DNA of 45,930 nucleotides. It comes from Isotricha intestinalis (taxonomy: Eukaryota; Ciliophora; Litostomatea; Vestibuliferida; Isotrichidae). Under the pieces are notes generated by a model. The model was not told the origin of the DNA. It made no database searches and saw only the letters and a list, made by a program, of their open reading frames with translations. Both the position numbers and the translations under genes were made by a program. Location: assembly GCA_023807065.1 (NCBI GenBank), contig JAJJLU010000436.1, positions 1 to 45,930 on the forward strand, given 5' to 3'. Shown piece after piece: positions 21,088 to 31,457 of this stretch. Numbering within the stretch: position 1 is the stretch's first letter; the number at the start of each line of letters is the position of its first letter.

Positions 21088-21786
21088 CTATGACCAATTT
21101 AAAAATTTATATCCAAAAAAAGCAACTCCAATAACAATAAATATATTATCATATTTAGAAGGTGATAAAATTTCAAAAATACATCCTAAAATACTCAAAA
21201 TAACACAATTAAAAAAGAATAATTTATAAAAGAATAAATAAGAATATAAAACACTAAAAAAGATAGAAAACAATAAAAAAGCAATAGAGCCATATAAAGT
21301 TTTTTTTCCAAAAGGAGAAGGAATTTCTAAACTTTCAAAATTACTTCCAACAACATCAGCAAATCCATCTCCAAAAGATAAAATAATTATAGTAATAATT
21401 CCAATAGGATGATTTAAATAAAATATACTAGTTAAAATTCCAACAAGAATAGCATAAAAAAAAGGTCCTTCTACAATTTCCTTTAAATCCCCTGAACGAG
21501 ACAAAACGTTTTTCATTGTTTTTGTTATATTATAATTTTTAAAAATATATAAAAACAATAAAACTGAAGCTGCTCCTAAAGGAATTGTTGAACATATATT
21601 TCCAAAATTTCCTTTAGGATATAATTTCCATAATAAAACAAAAACTGGAGCTGTTAAAACATGAATAATTTTTCTTGTTGTCTTTGATGATAAGTTTAAA
21701 AATATATTTAAAAATATTGCAAATAGGAATATACTTGTAATTATTGATAAAATTATGAAATAAATTATTATAGGATTTGAAGTCAT
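21088..21786 (-). CDS. Polyprenol/phytol kinase-like protein (SEC59/VTE5/DGK1 family)
   Basis: A 232-residue integral membrane protein with about six hydrophobic segments. It shows the motifs of the CTP-dependent lipid-alcohol kinases: RKIIHVLTAPVF (38-49), EGPFFYAI, the nucleotide-binding GDGFADVVGSNF (139-150) and PFGKKTLYGSIAF (158-170). The family phosphorylates phytol, farnesol, dolichol or diacylglycerol using CTP in the ER or plastid membrane; the short length fits the phytol/farnesol kinase branch better than dolichol kinase, but the substrate cannot be read from sequence. The coding region ends in TAG, one of the few genes here that does. Confidence 0.75.
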   Translation of the reverse strand: MTSNPIIIYFIILSIITSIFLFAIFLNIFLNLSSKTTRKIIHVLTAPVFVLLWKLYPKGNFGNICSTIPLGAASVLLFLYIFKNYNITKTMKNVLSRSGDLKEIVEGPFFYAILVGILTSIFYLNHPIGIITIIILSFGDGFADVVGSNFESLEIPSPFGKKTLYGSIAFLLFSIFFSVLYSYLFFYKLFFFNCVILSILGCIFEILSPSKYDNIFIVIGVAFFGYKFLNWS

Positions 21787-22046
21787 ATTTTTTTGTATTA
21801 TTAAATTATTTAACTTTTTTAAAAATTAAATATTTCAATTTAATGTGGTTTTGAAAAGTATTTGAAAAAGTCTTTTTATTTTAAATTTGTGATTTTCTTG
21901 AAATTTACAATATTTTTCTTATAATTTAACAAAAATTATAAAACAGTGTTTCATAACATTAAAAAAAAATGATTTAAATTTACATTATATTAAAATAGTT
22001 AATTATATTTAAAATAATTTAATGCATGAAAAATAAAATTTAAAAA

Positions 22047-24017
22047 ATGGTGATTGCTATATTACCGATAATCGCAGGTGCAGTAGTTGCAATTAATATT
22101 GGAACAAAAATTTATTCAATAATTAAGGAAAATGAATCTGAGGATTTAAAAAATAAAAATGAAGAAAGAATAGAAAATTTAAAATTACTGGAGGCGAATC
22201 AAAATTCTCTGGATGATTATTCAGAAGAAGAAAAACAAAACATGTTAAAAGAGCGGGAAGCATTAAAAGAGAAAGGGAATTCCTTATCAAACGATGAACT
22301 TTATCGTTTGGCTGAAATAAATAGTATTTTTAAAGATGAAAAAAATATAAAAGAAGAAATAATTTCAGCGATAGATAACGTTAAAAATATAGAAACTCAA
22401 CATTTTGCATTAAAATCAAATATAGAAAACTACATATCTAAAACAGATTCTCATTTATCAATGATAGATAATCGTCTAGATAAACATGATAGACAAATAG
22501 CACAACTTCAAGGACATGTTGCATTACATGATAGACAAATAGCACAACTTCAAGGACATGTTGCATTACATGATAGACAAATTGCTCAACTTCAAGGACA
22601 TGTTGCATTACATGATAGACAAATAGCACAACTTCAAGGACATGTTGGTTTACATGATAGACAAATTGCTCAGTTAGAAGGAAATGTTATTCAATTAAAT
22701 AATAGAATTAATGTTATTGGGAATCAAGTTAATAATAATACTAAACATATTAATTTTTTACACCAGAAAACTAATATTATGTCACAGGAAATTAATAGGT
22801 TGAATAATTGTGTTGGAATGCTTGATTATAAAATTAATTCTGGATTGAAGGCAATGGATAATAAAATGAATGAAGGATTTAATATTCTTGGAAAAGAAAT
22901 TGTGGCTTCTAGAGATATTTTAAAAAAGGAAATTGATTTTACTAATAAAAAAATGGATATGGGATTTCAAATGTTAGATAAAGAAATTAAACAAACTTAT
23001 AATAATGTTCATTCTGAAATTAATGATTTAAATGATAAAATGGATATGCAATTTAAATTTAATCAAAATAGAATTAATGAATTAAATAATATTATGAATG
23101 AAAAATTTAAAGATGTGAAAGATGATATAAAAGATATTAATTTAGAAATAAAACAAAATTTTTATTTTTTAAATAATCAAATTTCAGATACTGATGAGAA
23201 ATTTAAACAAGAATTAAGTAGAATAAATGATTTAATTTCAATTGATGAAGCAAAAATAAGTTCCATTGAAAAAATTAGTGATGATCATGAAAAAACTCTT
23301 TCATTACTTTCCAGATCAAATGAAGAACAAAAAAACCTTTTAATTGCTCATGGAATTTTTATTAGTGAACAACAAAATAAAACAATGGAATGTATAAGAA
23401 ATATAAAAGAAATGTATATTGAAACAAATGAAATGAAAAAAATAGCAATTGAACAAAGAAAAAACATTGAAGCTTTAAATTTAAAATCAGGGGAAAATTC
23501 AAAGAAACTAGAAGAGTTAAAACAACAATTAAATGGACAAATTGATAAAATTAATTCATTAACTAATATTTTAAATGATCATACAGAAACTTTAGTAAAA
23601 CATTCAAAAGCTATTGCATCAGTTCAATCTATTGCATTTCAAAATTCAAAAAAAATAGATGAGATATGTAAAATACTTTTTAAAAATGAAAAAAGAATTG
23701 AAAATTTAGAAGGTTCAGTTGATAAAATTCATCAAATTTTAAATTCTCATCAACAAAGTATGGCTAGAATTTTTAATGATATGGATGATTTAAAAACAAA
23801 AGTTAATCAAATTTTAAATAAAATTCAGAATATTGAAAATAAAATAAATAATGAAATGATTTCTGAAAAAAGAGAAAGGATTGGAGATTTAGTTGATAAA
23901 ATGAATGAATCTCAATTATATGAATATGCTACTTTTATTTTAGAATTAAGAGCTGGAAAAAAACAGTATGGTCTTGATATTCTTACTAATGGTGCAAAAA
24001 TGATTCTTGGATTATAA
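22047..24017 (+). CDS. Membrane-anchored long coiled-coil protein with 14-residue repeats
   Basis: A 656-residue protein. The N-terminus (2-25, AILPIIAGAVVAINIGTKIY) is hydrophobic and likely a signal anchor. Most of the rest is heptad-like coiled coil. Residues about 147-216 are five tandem 14-residue units of the type HDRQIAQLQGHVAL, coded by 42-bp DNA repeats. Further on, a second degenerate periodicity (LDKEI, LNDKMD, FKFNQNRINELN) continues the coil. The C-terminus (about 605-656) is a less repetitive segment ending YGLDILTNGAKMILGL, which may be a small folded tail. The repeat register (14 = two heptads) explains the length variability expected at the DNA level. Function unknown; a tether or structural protein is an inference. 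Confidence 0.7.
   Translation: MVIAILPIIAGAVVAINIGTKIYSIIKENESEDLKNKNEERIENLKLLEANQNSLDDYSEEEKQNMLKEREALKEKGNSLSNDELYRLAEINSIFKDEKNIKEEIISAIDNVKNIETQHFALKSNIENYISKTDSHLSMIDNRLDKHDRQIAQLQGHVALHDRQIAQLQGHVALHDRQIAQLQGHVALHDRQIAQLQGHVGLHDRQIAQLEGNVIQLNNRINVIGNQVNNNTKHINFLHQKTNIMSQEINRLNNCVGMLDYKINSGLKAMDNKMNEGFNILGKEIVASRDILKKEIDFTNKKMDMGFQMLDKEIKQTYNNVHSEINDLNDKMDMQFKFNQNRINELNNIMNEKFKDVKDDIKDINLEIKQNFYFLNNQISDTDEKFKQELSRINDLISIDEAKISSIEKISDDHEKTLSLLSRSNEEQKNLLIAHGIFISEQQNKTMECIRNIKEMYIETNEMKKIAIEQRKNIEALNLKSGENSKKLEELKQQLNGQIDKINSLTNILNDHTETLVKHSKAIASVQSIAFQNSKKIDEICKILFKNEKRIENLEGSVDKIHQILNSHQQSMARIFNDMDDLKTKVNQILNKIQNIENKINNEMISEKRERIGDLVDKMNESQLYEYATFILELRAGKKQYGLDILTNGAKMILGL
22485..22694 (+). 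repeat. 42-bp tandem repeat, five units
   Basis: Five head-to-tail 42-bp units starting with CATGATAGACAAAT inside the coiled-coil gene. The middle units are nearly identical, including synonymous positions; the last is diverged. The unit keeps the reading frame (14 codons). Confidence 0.9.
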
Positions 24018-24289
24018 ATTATTTTAAAAAAATAAGAGAATTTGAGAAATAATAATAATTTTTTATGAAAAATTTTATTAAATTTTGATATATAAAAAAA
24101 CTAATTATTTTTGTTCAATAAACATAAAGTCTTTTATATAATATTATTTTATTTTTAATAGAATAAGAATCAATATATATTAAAATAAACAATTTTAAAA
24201 TAGATTAAATGAAATTATTTAAAAAATAAAATATCCCAATAATATAAAAAAATAAATAAATAGTCAATAAAAAATATTTCCTTATTTAA

Positions 24290-25195
24290 ATGAACAACCA
24301 AAATAAATCTCTAAAATTAAAATTAATAAAAACTGTACATGTTCATGAATTGCGAATAAATTCAGTACAATTATTCCCATCAGGTAATCTAATTTCAGTT
24401 TCAGACGATTATTCAATAAAAATTTATGATAAAGACTTAAATGTTTTACAACATATATTAAATGCTCATAATGATTGTATTCCATATGTTTGTGTTAAAG
24501 ATGACAATAATTTTGTAACTTGTTCTGGAGATAAAAATATAAAAACTTGGAAAAAAATTAATAATATTTTTGTTGAAAATATAAAAATACAGAATGCACA
24601 TGATAATCATATTTTTAAAGTAATATATTCAAATGATGATATTATTTCATGTTCCTTAGATGAAAGTATAAAAATTTGGGAAAAAACGAAAGAAAATAGA
24701 TATCAAAATAATATTGTTATAAAATGTGGAAGTAAAGTTTACTCAATATTATCTTTAGAAGATAAAAATATGATAATAACATCTGGCCATAATGGAACTA
24801 CATTTTATAATAAATATAATTATGATATAATTGCTACAATACCTGAATCTTATTGTGGAAGTTGGAATGCTTTAGATAGAATTGATGACGATAGAATTAT
24901 TATTCAATCAATTTATGGTTTTATTTTAGTAATTTCAATCTCAAAATTACAAATAATTTCCTATATTTTCAATAAATTTCAATATTTAGGAATTGCATAT
25001 GTTAAAAATTATAATTTTTTAGTTATTGGAGGAATGGACGAAAGTATTTGTGTTTATAGTGCAGATAATTTTCAATTAATCCAAACTTTGGAAAATGCTC
25101 ATAATTTCTATATTGTCGGGTTTACTGTTTTAAATAATAATATGTTTTTATCATATTCTGAAGATAGAAGAATTAAAATGTGGTGTTTTGAATAA
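24290..25195 (+). CDS. WD40-repeat protein (stand-alone propeller)
   Basis: A 301-residue protein made only of WD40-type repeats: blades starting VHVHELRINSVQLFPSGNL, AHNDCIPYVCVKDDNNFVTC, AHDNHIFKVIYSNDDIISCS, a degenerate middle (about 145-225), and AHNFYIVGFTVLNNNMFLSY, ending IKMWCFE. About six or seven blades are expected, enough for one propeller. It is clearly related to the C-terminal half of the pseudokinase fusion at 27744-29843 and to the broken gene at 32878-33795; shared features include FPSGN-ISVS and D-NFVT-S. No enzymatic domain or membrane segment. A protein-interaction scaffold is the family's usual role. Confidence 0.8.
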   Translation: MNNQNKSLKLKLIKTVHVHELRINSVQLFPSGNLISVSDDYSIKIYDKDLNVLQHILNAHNDCIPYVCVKDDNNFVTCSGDKNIKTWKKINNIFVENIKIQNAHDNHIFKVIYSNDDIISCSLDESIKIWEKTKENRYQNNIVIKCGSKVYSILSLEDKNMIITSGHNGTTFYNKYNYDIIATIPESYCGSWNALDRIDDDRIIIQSIYGFILVISISKLQIISYIFNKFQYLGIAYVKNYNFLVIGGMDESICVYSADNFQLIQTLENAHNFYIVGFTVLNNNMFLSYSEDRRIKMWCFE

Positions 25196-25321
25196 CTTCA
25201 AATATTTTCAAATTGAAAAATAAAAAAGTTAAATCAATTACCTAAAGTATTTATAAATTGATTCTTTTTAATTAAAAATAATAAAACTTAATTTAAGATT
25301 TTTTTAAAAATAAATAAAAAA

Positions 25322-27004
25322 ATGTATAACAAATTCAGAGATTTTATCATATTCATAGACTTATTTGGTCATACTCCTTCTTTTGTTATTAAAGATAAAT
25401 TAAAATATAAATCATTTTTTGGAGGAATAATGTCTTCTTTAATATTTATAATTGGAATAACTTTATTAGCTTTTTTTTCAATTGAATTATTTGAGAAAAA
25501 AGCTCCATCAATAAATTTATCAACTAGATTATATCAAAATCCTCATAAATTAAATTATTTTAATAATTTTGAGTTTATTATTGGAATTCTTAACGAAAAT
25601 TATGAACCTGAAATAAATGAAGGAATGTTTTATGTAAAAGGATATATATCAACATTCAAAAAAAATGAATTAGGGAGTCAGAAAGAAGATATAGAAATTG
25701 ATTTAGTTCCATGTGATCAAACTTTATCTAAAAGTAAAAATTTTGATTTATTTAAAGATATAAAATTATCTGGTTTTTATTGCATATCAAAAGAGCAAAG
25801 TAATATTGATTCAAGTGAAATATATGTTAATGAATTTTGGGGAAACGAAAATTTTAGAATGTTACAAGTTAAATTATATGCATGTCAAAATACAACTGAG
25901 AAAAAGAATTGTGCTTCTCAAGAAAAAATTAATGAATATTTAAATTTTAAAACATTAAAAATTTATATTGTTGATAATTATGTAAGTACTCAAGACTATA
26001 AAAAACCCTTTGAAAAAGGTTTGAAAGAGTATTTTTTCTATGTTTCTCAAAAATTTAGAATATCATTAACCCAATATTTAACTCATATATATATTGAATC
26101 TGATGATGGTTATATTTTCACTACTCATAAAAAAGATTATAATTTTAAATTAGATGAAATGATTGAACATACTTTTTATAATCAAATAGATTATTTTGCT
26201 GATTTTACAATTCAATTAAAAAATATGATTATTGATTATAGGAGAAAATATTATAAATTGCAAGATCTTATTGCTCAAGTTGGAGGAGTTTTTTCCACTT
26301 TAAATATTATTGATCTTATAATTTTAAGGTTTTATTCTGATAATTCATATTTTGAATATTTAATTAATACTCATTTTGAAGTAAGATTAAATGAAGTTAT
26401 TAAAAATAAAAATTTAACAAACATAAAAAGTAAAAAAGGATATTCTAAAGAAACTGTCTCAAATTCAACTTTAAATAATAAAAATGAAGATAAAGCAACT
26501 GAAAATGAAACAGAATTAGATAATAAAAATTCTCTGAATAAAAATATAAAAGAAAAAAAAGCTAGATTAAAATTGAATTTTTTTGATAAATTATTTCTTT
26601 TAAATCTTTTCCCTAATTGTTCTAATGCCAAAAAGAAAAAAATTGATGAATTGTATTTTAGAGGGAAAAGTTATTTAATGGAATATACTGATATTACTCA
26701 ATTTATGAGAAATGCACATGCTTCTGAAATGAGAAGTAAATTAATGTTAGATGAAGAACAAAAAAAAGTGTTTGATTATATTTTTAAACCAATTCTATCA
26801 GTTTCATTTTTAGGAACAAGATATAATAATAATAATCTATCTTCTAAAATAAAAGAAAAATTAGTAGGAAAACAGAAAAAGGATAATGAACAATTTATGG
26901 AAAAAATTGAAAAAGTTCTTCCTAAAATTAAAAAAAAAAAAAAGAAAATCGGTTATAAAGAAGAAGAATATGAAAGTGAAGAAAATTCAAATTCAGAGAA
27001 TTAA
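25322..27004 (+). CDS. Two-membrane-segment protein with large lumenal domain, unknown
   Basis: A 560-residue protein. The N-terminus (MYNKFRDFIIFIDLFGHTPSF) leads into a membrane segment at about 37-58. A large domain of about 250 residues with five Cys (near the CDQ, YCIS, YACQ and KKNCAS sequences) follows. A second hydrophobic segment lies at about 312-340, preceded by RRKYYKLQDLIAQVGGVF. The C-terminal 200 residues are cytosolic, Lys-rich and end in a basic then acidic tail. Two segments flanking a Cys-bearing loop, and the Y-K-x-QD-LIAQVGG motif before the second segment, recall a family of ciliate transmembrane proteins and, in topology only, P2X or ENaC-type channels. I do not assign a function. 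Confidence 0.65.
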   Translation: MYNKFRDFIIFIDLFGHTPSFVIKDKLKYKSFFGGIMSSLIFIIGITLLAFFSIELFEKKAPSINLSTRLYQNPHKLNYFNNFEFIIGILNENYEPEINEGMFYVKGYISTFKKNELGSQKEDIEIDLVPCDQTLSKSKNFDLFKDIKLSGFYCISKEQSNIDSSEIYVNEFWGNENFRMLQVKLYACQNTTEKKNCASQEKINEYLNFKTLKIYIVDNYVSTQDYKKPFEKGLKEYFFYVSQKFRISLTQYLTHIYIESDDGYIFTTHKKDYNFKLDEMIEHTFYNQIDYFADFTIQLKNMIIDYRRKYYKLQDLIAQVGGVFSTLNIIDLIILRFYSDNSYFEYLINTHFEVRLNEVIKNKNLTNIKSKKGYSKETVSNSTLNNKNEDKATENETELDNKNSLNKNIKEKKARLKLNFFDKLFLLNLFPNCSNAKKKKIDELYFRGKSYLMEYTDITQFMRNAHASEMRSKLMLDEEQKKVFDYIFKPILSVSFLGTRYNNNNLSSKIKEKLVGKQKKDNEQFMEKIEKVLPKIKKKKKKIGYKEEEYESEENSNSEN

Positions 27005-27743
27005 TTTGTAGAATATATTAAAATAAATAATAAACTTTGTAAGTTTATTTTTGTTTTTTTGGAAATTTAAAATAAATTTAAAAAGAATATTAAAAAAATT
27101 TCAGGTATTTTATGTTGTTTAAATTTTTAAAATTTTATATATTTGATGAATTTATATTGAATTAATTTCCATTTATTTACTCAAATGATTAGAAATTTTT
27201 AATCTTTCTTTCTTGGAATTATCAAAGAAAATATTCTATAATTTTCATTTTATTTCTTTAATTTTTCACTTTTTTTATTTGAGTTTTGAATCGACTTTTT
27301 TATCGTTTATATTTAAAAGAGAAAATTTGTTATAAATGAAAGGAGAATAATTCATTTTCATTGAAATACTTCTTTTATAGAATTCTTTATTATTATTGTT
27401 ATAAACTTTATTTTTAATATTATTATTAGAATCATTATTATAATGTTTAATCATTATTTATATTTTTTTCATTATATCCATTTGAAATAATAAAAACATT
27501 CAACAACAGCAAAGTAAAATGAAATTTTTCCATTATAATAATTAACATAAAAAAGTGACTACTTTAATATTTTCACTAAAAAATCAAAATAGTCTTGAAA
27601 ATATAATATAATAAATTAACTTTAAAACTACTCTAGTTATTGATGATTACTGTGAAAAGATATTTTTATGGAAATAAAATTTAAAAATATTTCTTATATA
27701 ATGATTAATTATTAAATAAAAACATTGTAATGATTTTTAAAAA
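27005..27743. other. AT-rich spacer between converging genes
   Basis: About 740 bp between the 3' ends of the two-membrane-segment gene (+) and the pseudokinase gene (-). AT-rich with ATT/AAT microsatellite-like stretches near 27390-27450. No gene or RNA supported. Confidence 0.5.
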
Positions 27744-29843
27744 TTATATACTCCAAACTTTAATTTTAGAATCTCCTGAATAAGAAACAATTTTCCCATT
27801 TTTCAATTGTGTAATCCCATAAATATTATCATTATGAGCTTCTTTAAAAGTTTGAATACAATTATAATTATCAGTTCTAAAAACATTAATATCATGACTT
27901 TCTCCTCCAGTAATAAAAATTCCTTTTTCTATTATAACACAAATTGCAAAACAAGTAAATTTATTATCAATTTCTTTAATAATTTTTTTTTGAGACAATG
28001 AAATAATTTTAAATGTATATTCATCCCATCCTCCTCCAACAAATAATCTGTCATCATCAAGTGTAATTAAATTATTTCTGCTACAAGAATTTGCATCTGG
28101 TATACTTTTTATTAATGAATAATTATCATTCATATTCCAAAATTTCGTTCCATCAAGTCCAGAAGAAATTAATAAATTTTTTTCTTTTAATAATAAAATG
28201 GAACCAATGTTATTTTCGTGACTTAAAGTGAATTTACATTCATATTTATTATTTTTATTATTCAAAATCCAAATTTTAATTAATTTATCATCTGAGCAAG
28301 AAATAATATTTTCACTTGATAAATAAAGTACTTTCCATATTGGTTTTTTATGAGCATTATTAATTTCCTTATTTTTTACAAATTTATTTTTTTGTTTAAT
28401 CCAAGTATAAATTGATCCATCTACTGAGCTTGTAACAAAATTATTTTCATCTTTTATATTGACAAATACAACGTCTTTTTTATGAGCATTTGAAATTTGT
28501 TGTAAAACTTTAAAATTTCTATCATATATTTTTATTAATAAATCATTTGATACTGAAATTATATTTCCTGAAGGAAAAACTTCAACATCACGAACCCAAC
28601 CATTATGTGCTTTAATTGTTTCCAAATTTTTTAAATCTGATTTTGTCATTTGATTTATAAGTGAAAACCCTTTTAAAATATTATTCTCTATAAAATCTCC
28701 TTTAATTTTTAACTTCTCATTTATCACATTTAAACATTTAATAAAATATTGTTTAAAATTATTTTGAACATCTGTTTCATATATTTCATTATTTTCAGAT
28801 TTTTTTTTTAATTCTTGATAAAATTTTTCTATTTTTTTTAAAACACCATTTAATTTTTCTATTTGTTTTCTTATATTTTTATATAAAAACTCAATACTTG
28901 TTAATTCTTTTTTAGTAAAACCAATTTTCGAAAATAAAATTACATTATGTTTACTTAAGGGATGTTCATCCACACATAATTTACAAATATTACATTTACA
29001 AGTGGAACAATAAGCTCCTATTTCATTAGAATGTTTTTCACATTTAACTCTAAAATTTGGAAAAGAATTATTTGAATTAAAAAAAGGATGAGCAAAATAA
29101 TCTTCCCAATTAATTCTATATGTCCAATCACTTACTAATAATTTATTAATTAAATCATTAAATTCATCATCATTTGATTTTTTAAGTACTTTACCACTTT
29201 TAATTTGCTCAACTAATAAAAATTCTTTATTTGCAACATATGGATATTCTTTAAACATAAGATAATATAGAATAACTCCTAAACTCCATAAATCACTTTT
29301 TGGGGAAAATTGTCCCTCTTCATAAAATTCTGGTGCTGTTGTTAAAGAAGGAGTAAAATTTGTTTGAGAATATAAGTTTTCTTTATAACAAAAATCAGTT
29401 ATTTTTATTGAAAATTTTTGAAATTGGGGAAAAGTTAGTAAAATATTTTTTAATTTTAGATTCAAATGATTTAAATTTTTTGCTTTTATTTGCGTTAATC
29501 CTTCATTAAGTTGAATAAAAATTTCTTTTATATCATCCATTGATACAGGAGAATCAAATTTTTGAATATATTCTTCCAAAGAATAAGGGCATATTTCCAT
29601 TAGAATATAATAATAATCTGGATATATCATTGTTTTTATCTTCATTATTCTTTCTGAGTTTAATTTTTTAATTTCTTCATATTGTTGTATAAAATATTTT
29701 GAATCTTTTAACTGTGATTTTACTACTTCTTTTAATGCATATTTTTTCCCATTTTTTTTTGAAGTTACCTTATAAACTTTACTTATTGGTCCATAATTCA
29801 GTGTATAATCTTTGGTAAAATAATCCCATATATTTTTTGACAT
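27744..29843 (-). CDS. Pseudokinase / B-box / coiled coil / WD40 fusion protein
   Basis: A 699-residue protein in four parts. Residues 10-255 form a protein-kinase fold with an ALKEV lysine (K38), APE (170-172) and DLWSLG (184-189). However, the glycine loop is lost (NYGPISKVY), the HRD catalytic Asp is Asn (HLNLKLKN, 126-133; N128) and DFG reads DFC (150-152), so it is probably a pseudokinase or a very weak kinase. Residues about 268-300 form a B-box zinc finger (C-x2-H...C-x2-C...C-x2-C...H...H). About 310-385 is a helical coiled coil. About 405-699 is a WD40 propeller starting IKAHNGWVRDVEVFPSGN and ending IKVWSI. Kinase, B-box and WD40 in one chain suggests a scaffold. It is paralogous to the WD40 genes at 24290 and 32878. 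Confidence 0.85.
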   Translation of the reverse strand: MSKNIWDYFTKDYTLNYGPISKVYKVTSKKNGKKYALKEVVKSQLKDSKYFIQQYEEIKKLNSERIMKIKTMIYPDYYYILMEICPYSLEEYIQKFDSPVSMDDIKEIFIQLNEGLTQIKAKNLNHLNLKLKNILLTFPQFQKFSIKITDFCYKENLYSQTNFTPSLTTAPEFYEEGQFSPKSDLWSLGVILYYLMFKEYPYVANKEFLLVEQIKSGKVLKKSNDDEFNDLINKLLVSDWTYRINWEDYFAHPFFNSNNSFPNFRVKCEKHSNEIGAYCSTCKCNICKLCVDEHPLSKHNVILFSKIGFTKKELTSIEFLYKNIRKQIEKLNGVLKKIEKFYQELKKKSENNEIYETDVQNNFKQYFIKCLNVINEKLKIKGDFIENNILKGFSLINQMTKSDLKNLETIKAHNGWVRDVEVFPSGNIISVSNDLLIKIYDRNFKVLQQISNAHKKDVVFVNIKDENNFVTSSVDGSIYTWIKQKNKFVKNKEINNAHKKPIWKVLYLSSENIISCSDDKLIKIWILNNKNNKYECKFTLSHENNIGSILLLKEKNLLISSGLDGTKFWNMNDNYSLIKSIPDANSCSRNNLITLDDDRLFVGGGWDEYTFKIISLSQKKIIKEIDNKFTCFAICVIIEKGIFITGGESHDINVFRTDNYNCIQTFKEAHNDNIYGITQLKNGKIVSYSGDSKIKVWSI

Positions 29844-31457
29844 TTCTGAAAATCAAATAGTATATTAAAATTAAGTGTTTACATTTAAAATAATTAATCA
29901 TTTAAAAAAATAAATGAAAATAATTTGTTCAACACAATCAAAAATATTTAATTAAAGTTTTAAATTATCATTTTTAATGGTTTAAAATTTTAAAATTTGT
30001 TTATAAATTGAACTTCTATTTATTTTGTTATTTGTTTATAATAAATTTATTTTGAAGATATTAATTATCTCATTAAAATTTTCATGTAAATCAAATTAAA
30101 TTTTTTATCTTGGAAATAAAATTCTGATTGATTATATATTTTATAGGAACAAAAATAAATTTTTTTTGTTTTTGAATTAAAAAAAATACAAACCCTGTTA
30201 TAAACACTTCATATTTGTTTAATTTTTTTATAAAATTAACTTTTTAACCTCTTTAAATTTTTTTTTAAATCAAATAAATGAATGAATCTTAATTTTTTTT
30301 TAATGAAACTTAAAATAATTAATATATACTTTCATTATTCTTACTTAACTTTGAGAGAATTCAATGTACTTGAATACGAATATTTTATACTTAATGGACT
30401 TAATAAATGATTCATTGGAATTATTTATAATATAAGAATTAATTTTTTAAAAGTTGAATGAATTAGAATAGTTTATCTTCAATATTTCATGAAAATATCA
30501 ATAATATTTCTTTAACTCCAAGTGGAAGGAGTTTATCATATATCTTTTTCATGTAAAATAATGGAAAAGAAGTATTATTATAAAGAAATGATCAATAATT
30601 GGATACTCAAATTTCCTTGGAGTTTTAATATTTACATAATGATGAAGAATATTAACTTTACAATCAATTTTTTTCAAAAAAATTTGTTCATTTTCAAAAA
30701 AGAATTTAAATTGTTTAAAAAAGAATATAATAGTTTATCAGTATTTACATTCTTTTCAAATTAGGGTTTTTTTGAATGTTCTTTAAATAAGAGTGAAAAT
30801 ATTAAAATAATTATAAATAAAAACAAAGAAATTAGAAAAGAAATAGTTTTAAAAGATAAGAAAAAAACTAATTATGTTTTATATATTAAGAACATAAAAA
30901 AAAATTGAAGATTAAAAAATAGATGTGTAAATATTATATAAATTCAAAATCACAATATATTTTTAAAATTCTATTCTTTTAAAAAAAAAAATAAAATAAT
31001 AATTATTATAAAAAATAACATAAATTTCAATCATTTTTAGCATAATATTATTTCAGTTGTTAATAAATAAATAAATAACTATTATTTATAATTTATTTGA
31101 TTAATAATGAAATATTTTTGAAAATAAACAAATAATTTTGGAAGATTAATTTTAAATATGTTTTTATTTTGATTGATTGAAAAAATTTGATATAATTTCA
31201 TCTGATTAAATTATCATTTAAGATTTATTTCTTCAATTTATAATAAAATTAATTTTTTATTATTCATTTAAAGAAAAATTTAATTCTACTCCTGTATAAA
31301 AAATATATTTAATAAATGATTGAATAAAATTTACCTTCTTATTAAATCCTCTTCAAAATTCATAAAACTAAATTAAAAAAATTTAATGAAAACTGTAATA
31401 TTAAATATTAAAAATGCTTTTTAATTATGATTATCAAAATCAAAATTATAAAATTAT
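29844..31457. other. AT-rich spacer with a weak coding-like stretch
   Basis: About 1.6 kb without a supportable gene. Around 30520-30910 (+) a coding-like stretch of Lys/Phe/Asn composition (…MMKNINFTINFF…, then after a stop …ENIKIIINKNKEIRKEIV) lacks an ATG at its start and is broken by stops; it may be a relic. The rest is low-complexity A/T. Confidence 0.45.

Noticed and set aside
22438..22629. 63-codon minus-strand frame with repeated HVMQHVLEV units
   Set aside because: It is the antisense shadow of the 42-bp repeat in the coiled-coil gene.
30522..30764. 80-codon + strand frame as a gene
   Set aside because: It has no ATG at its start, no recognisable domain, and only weak coding character in a spacer.
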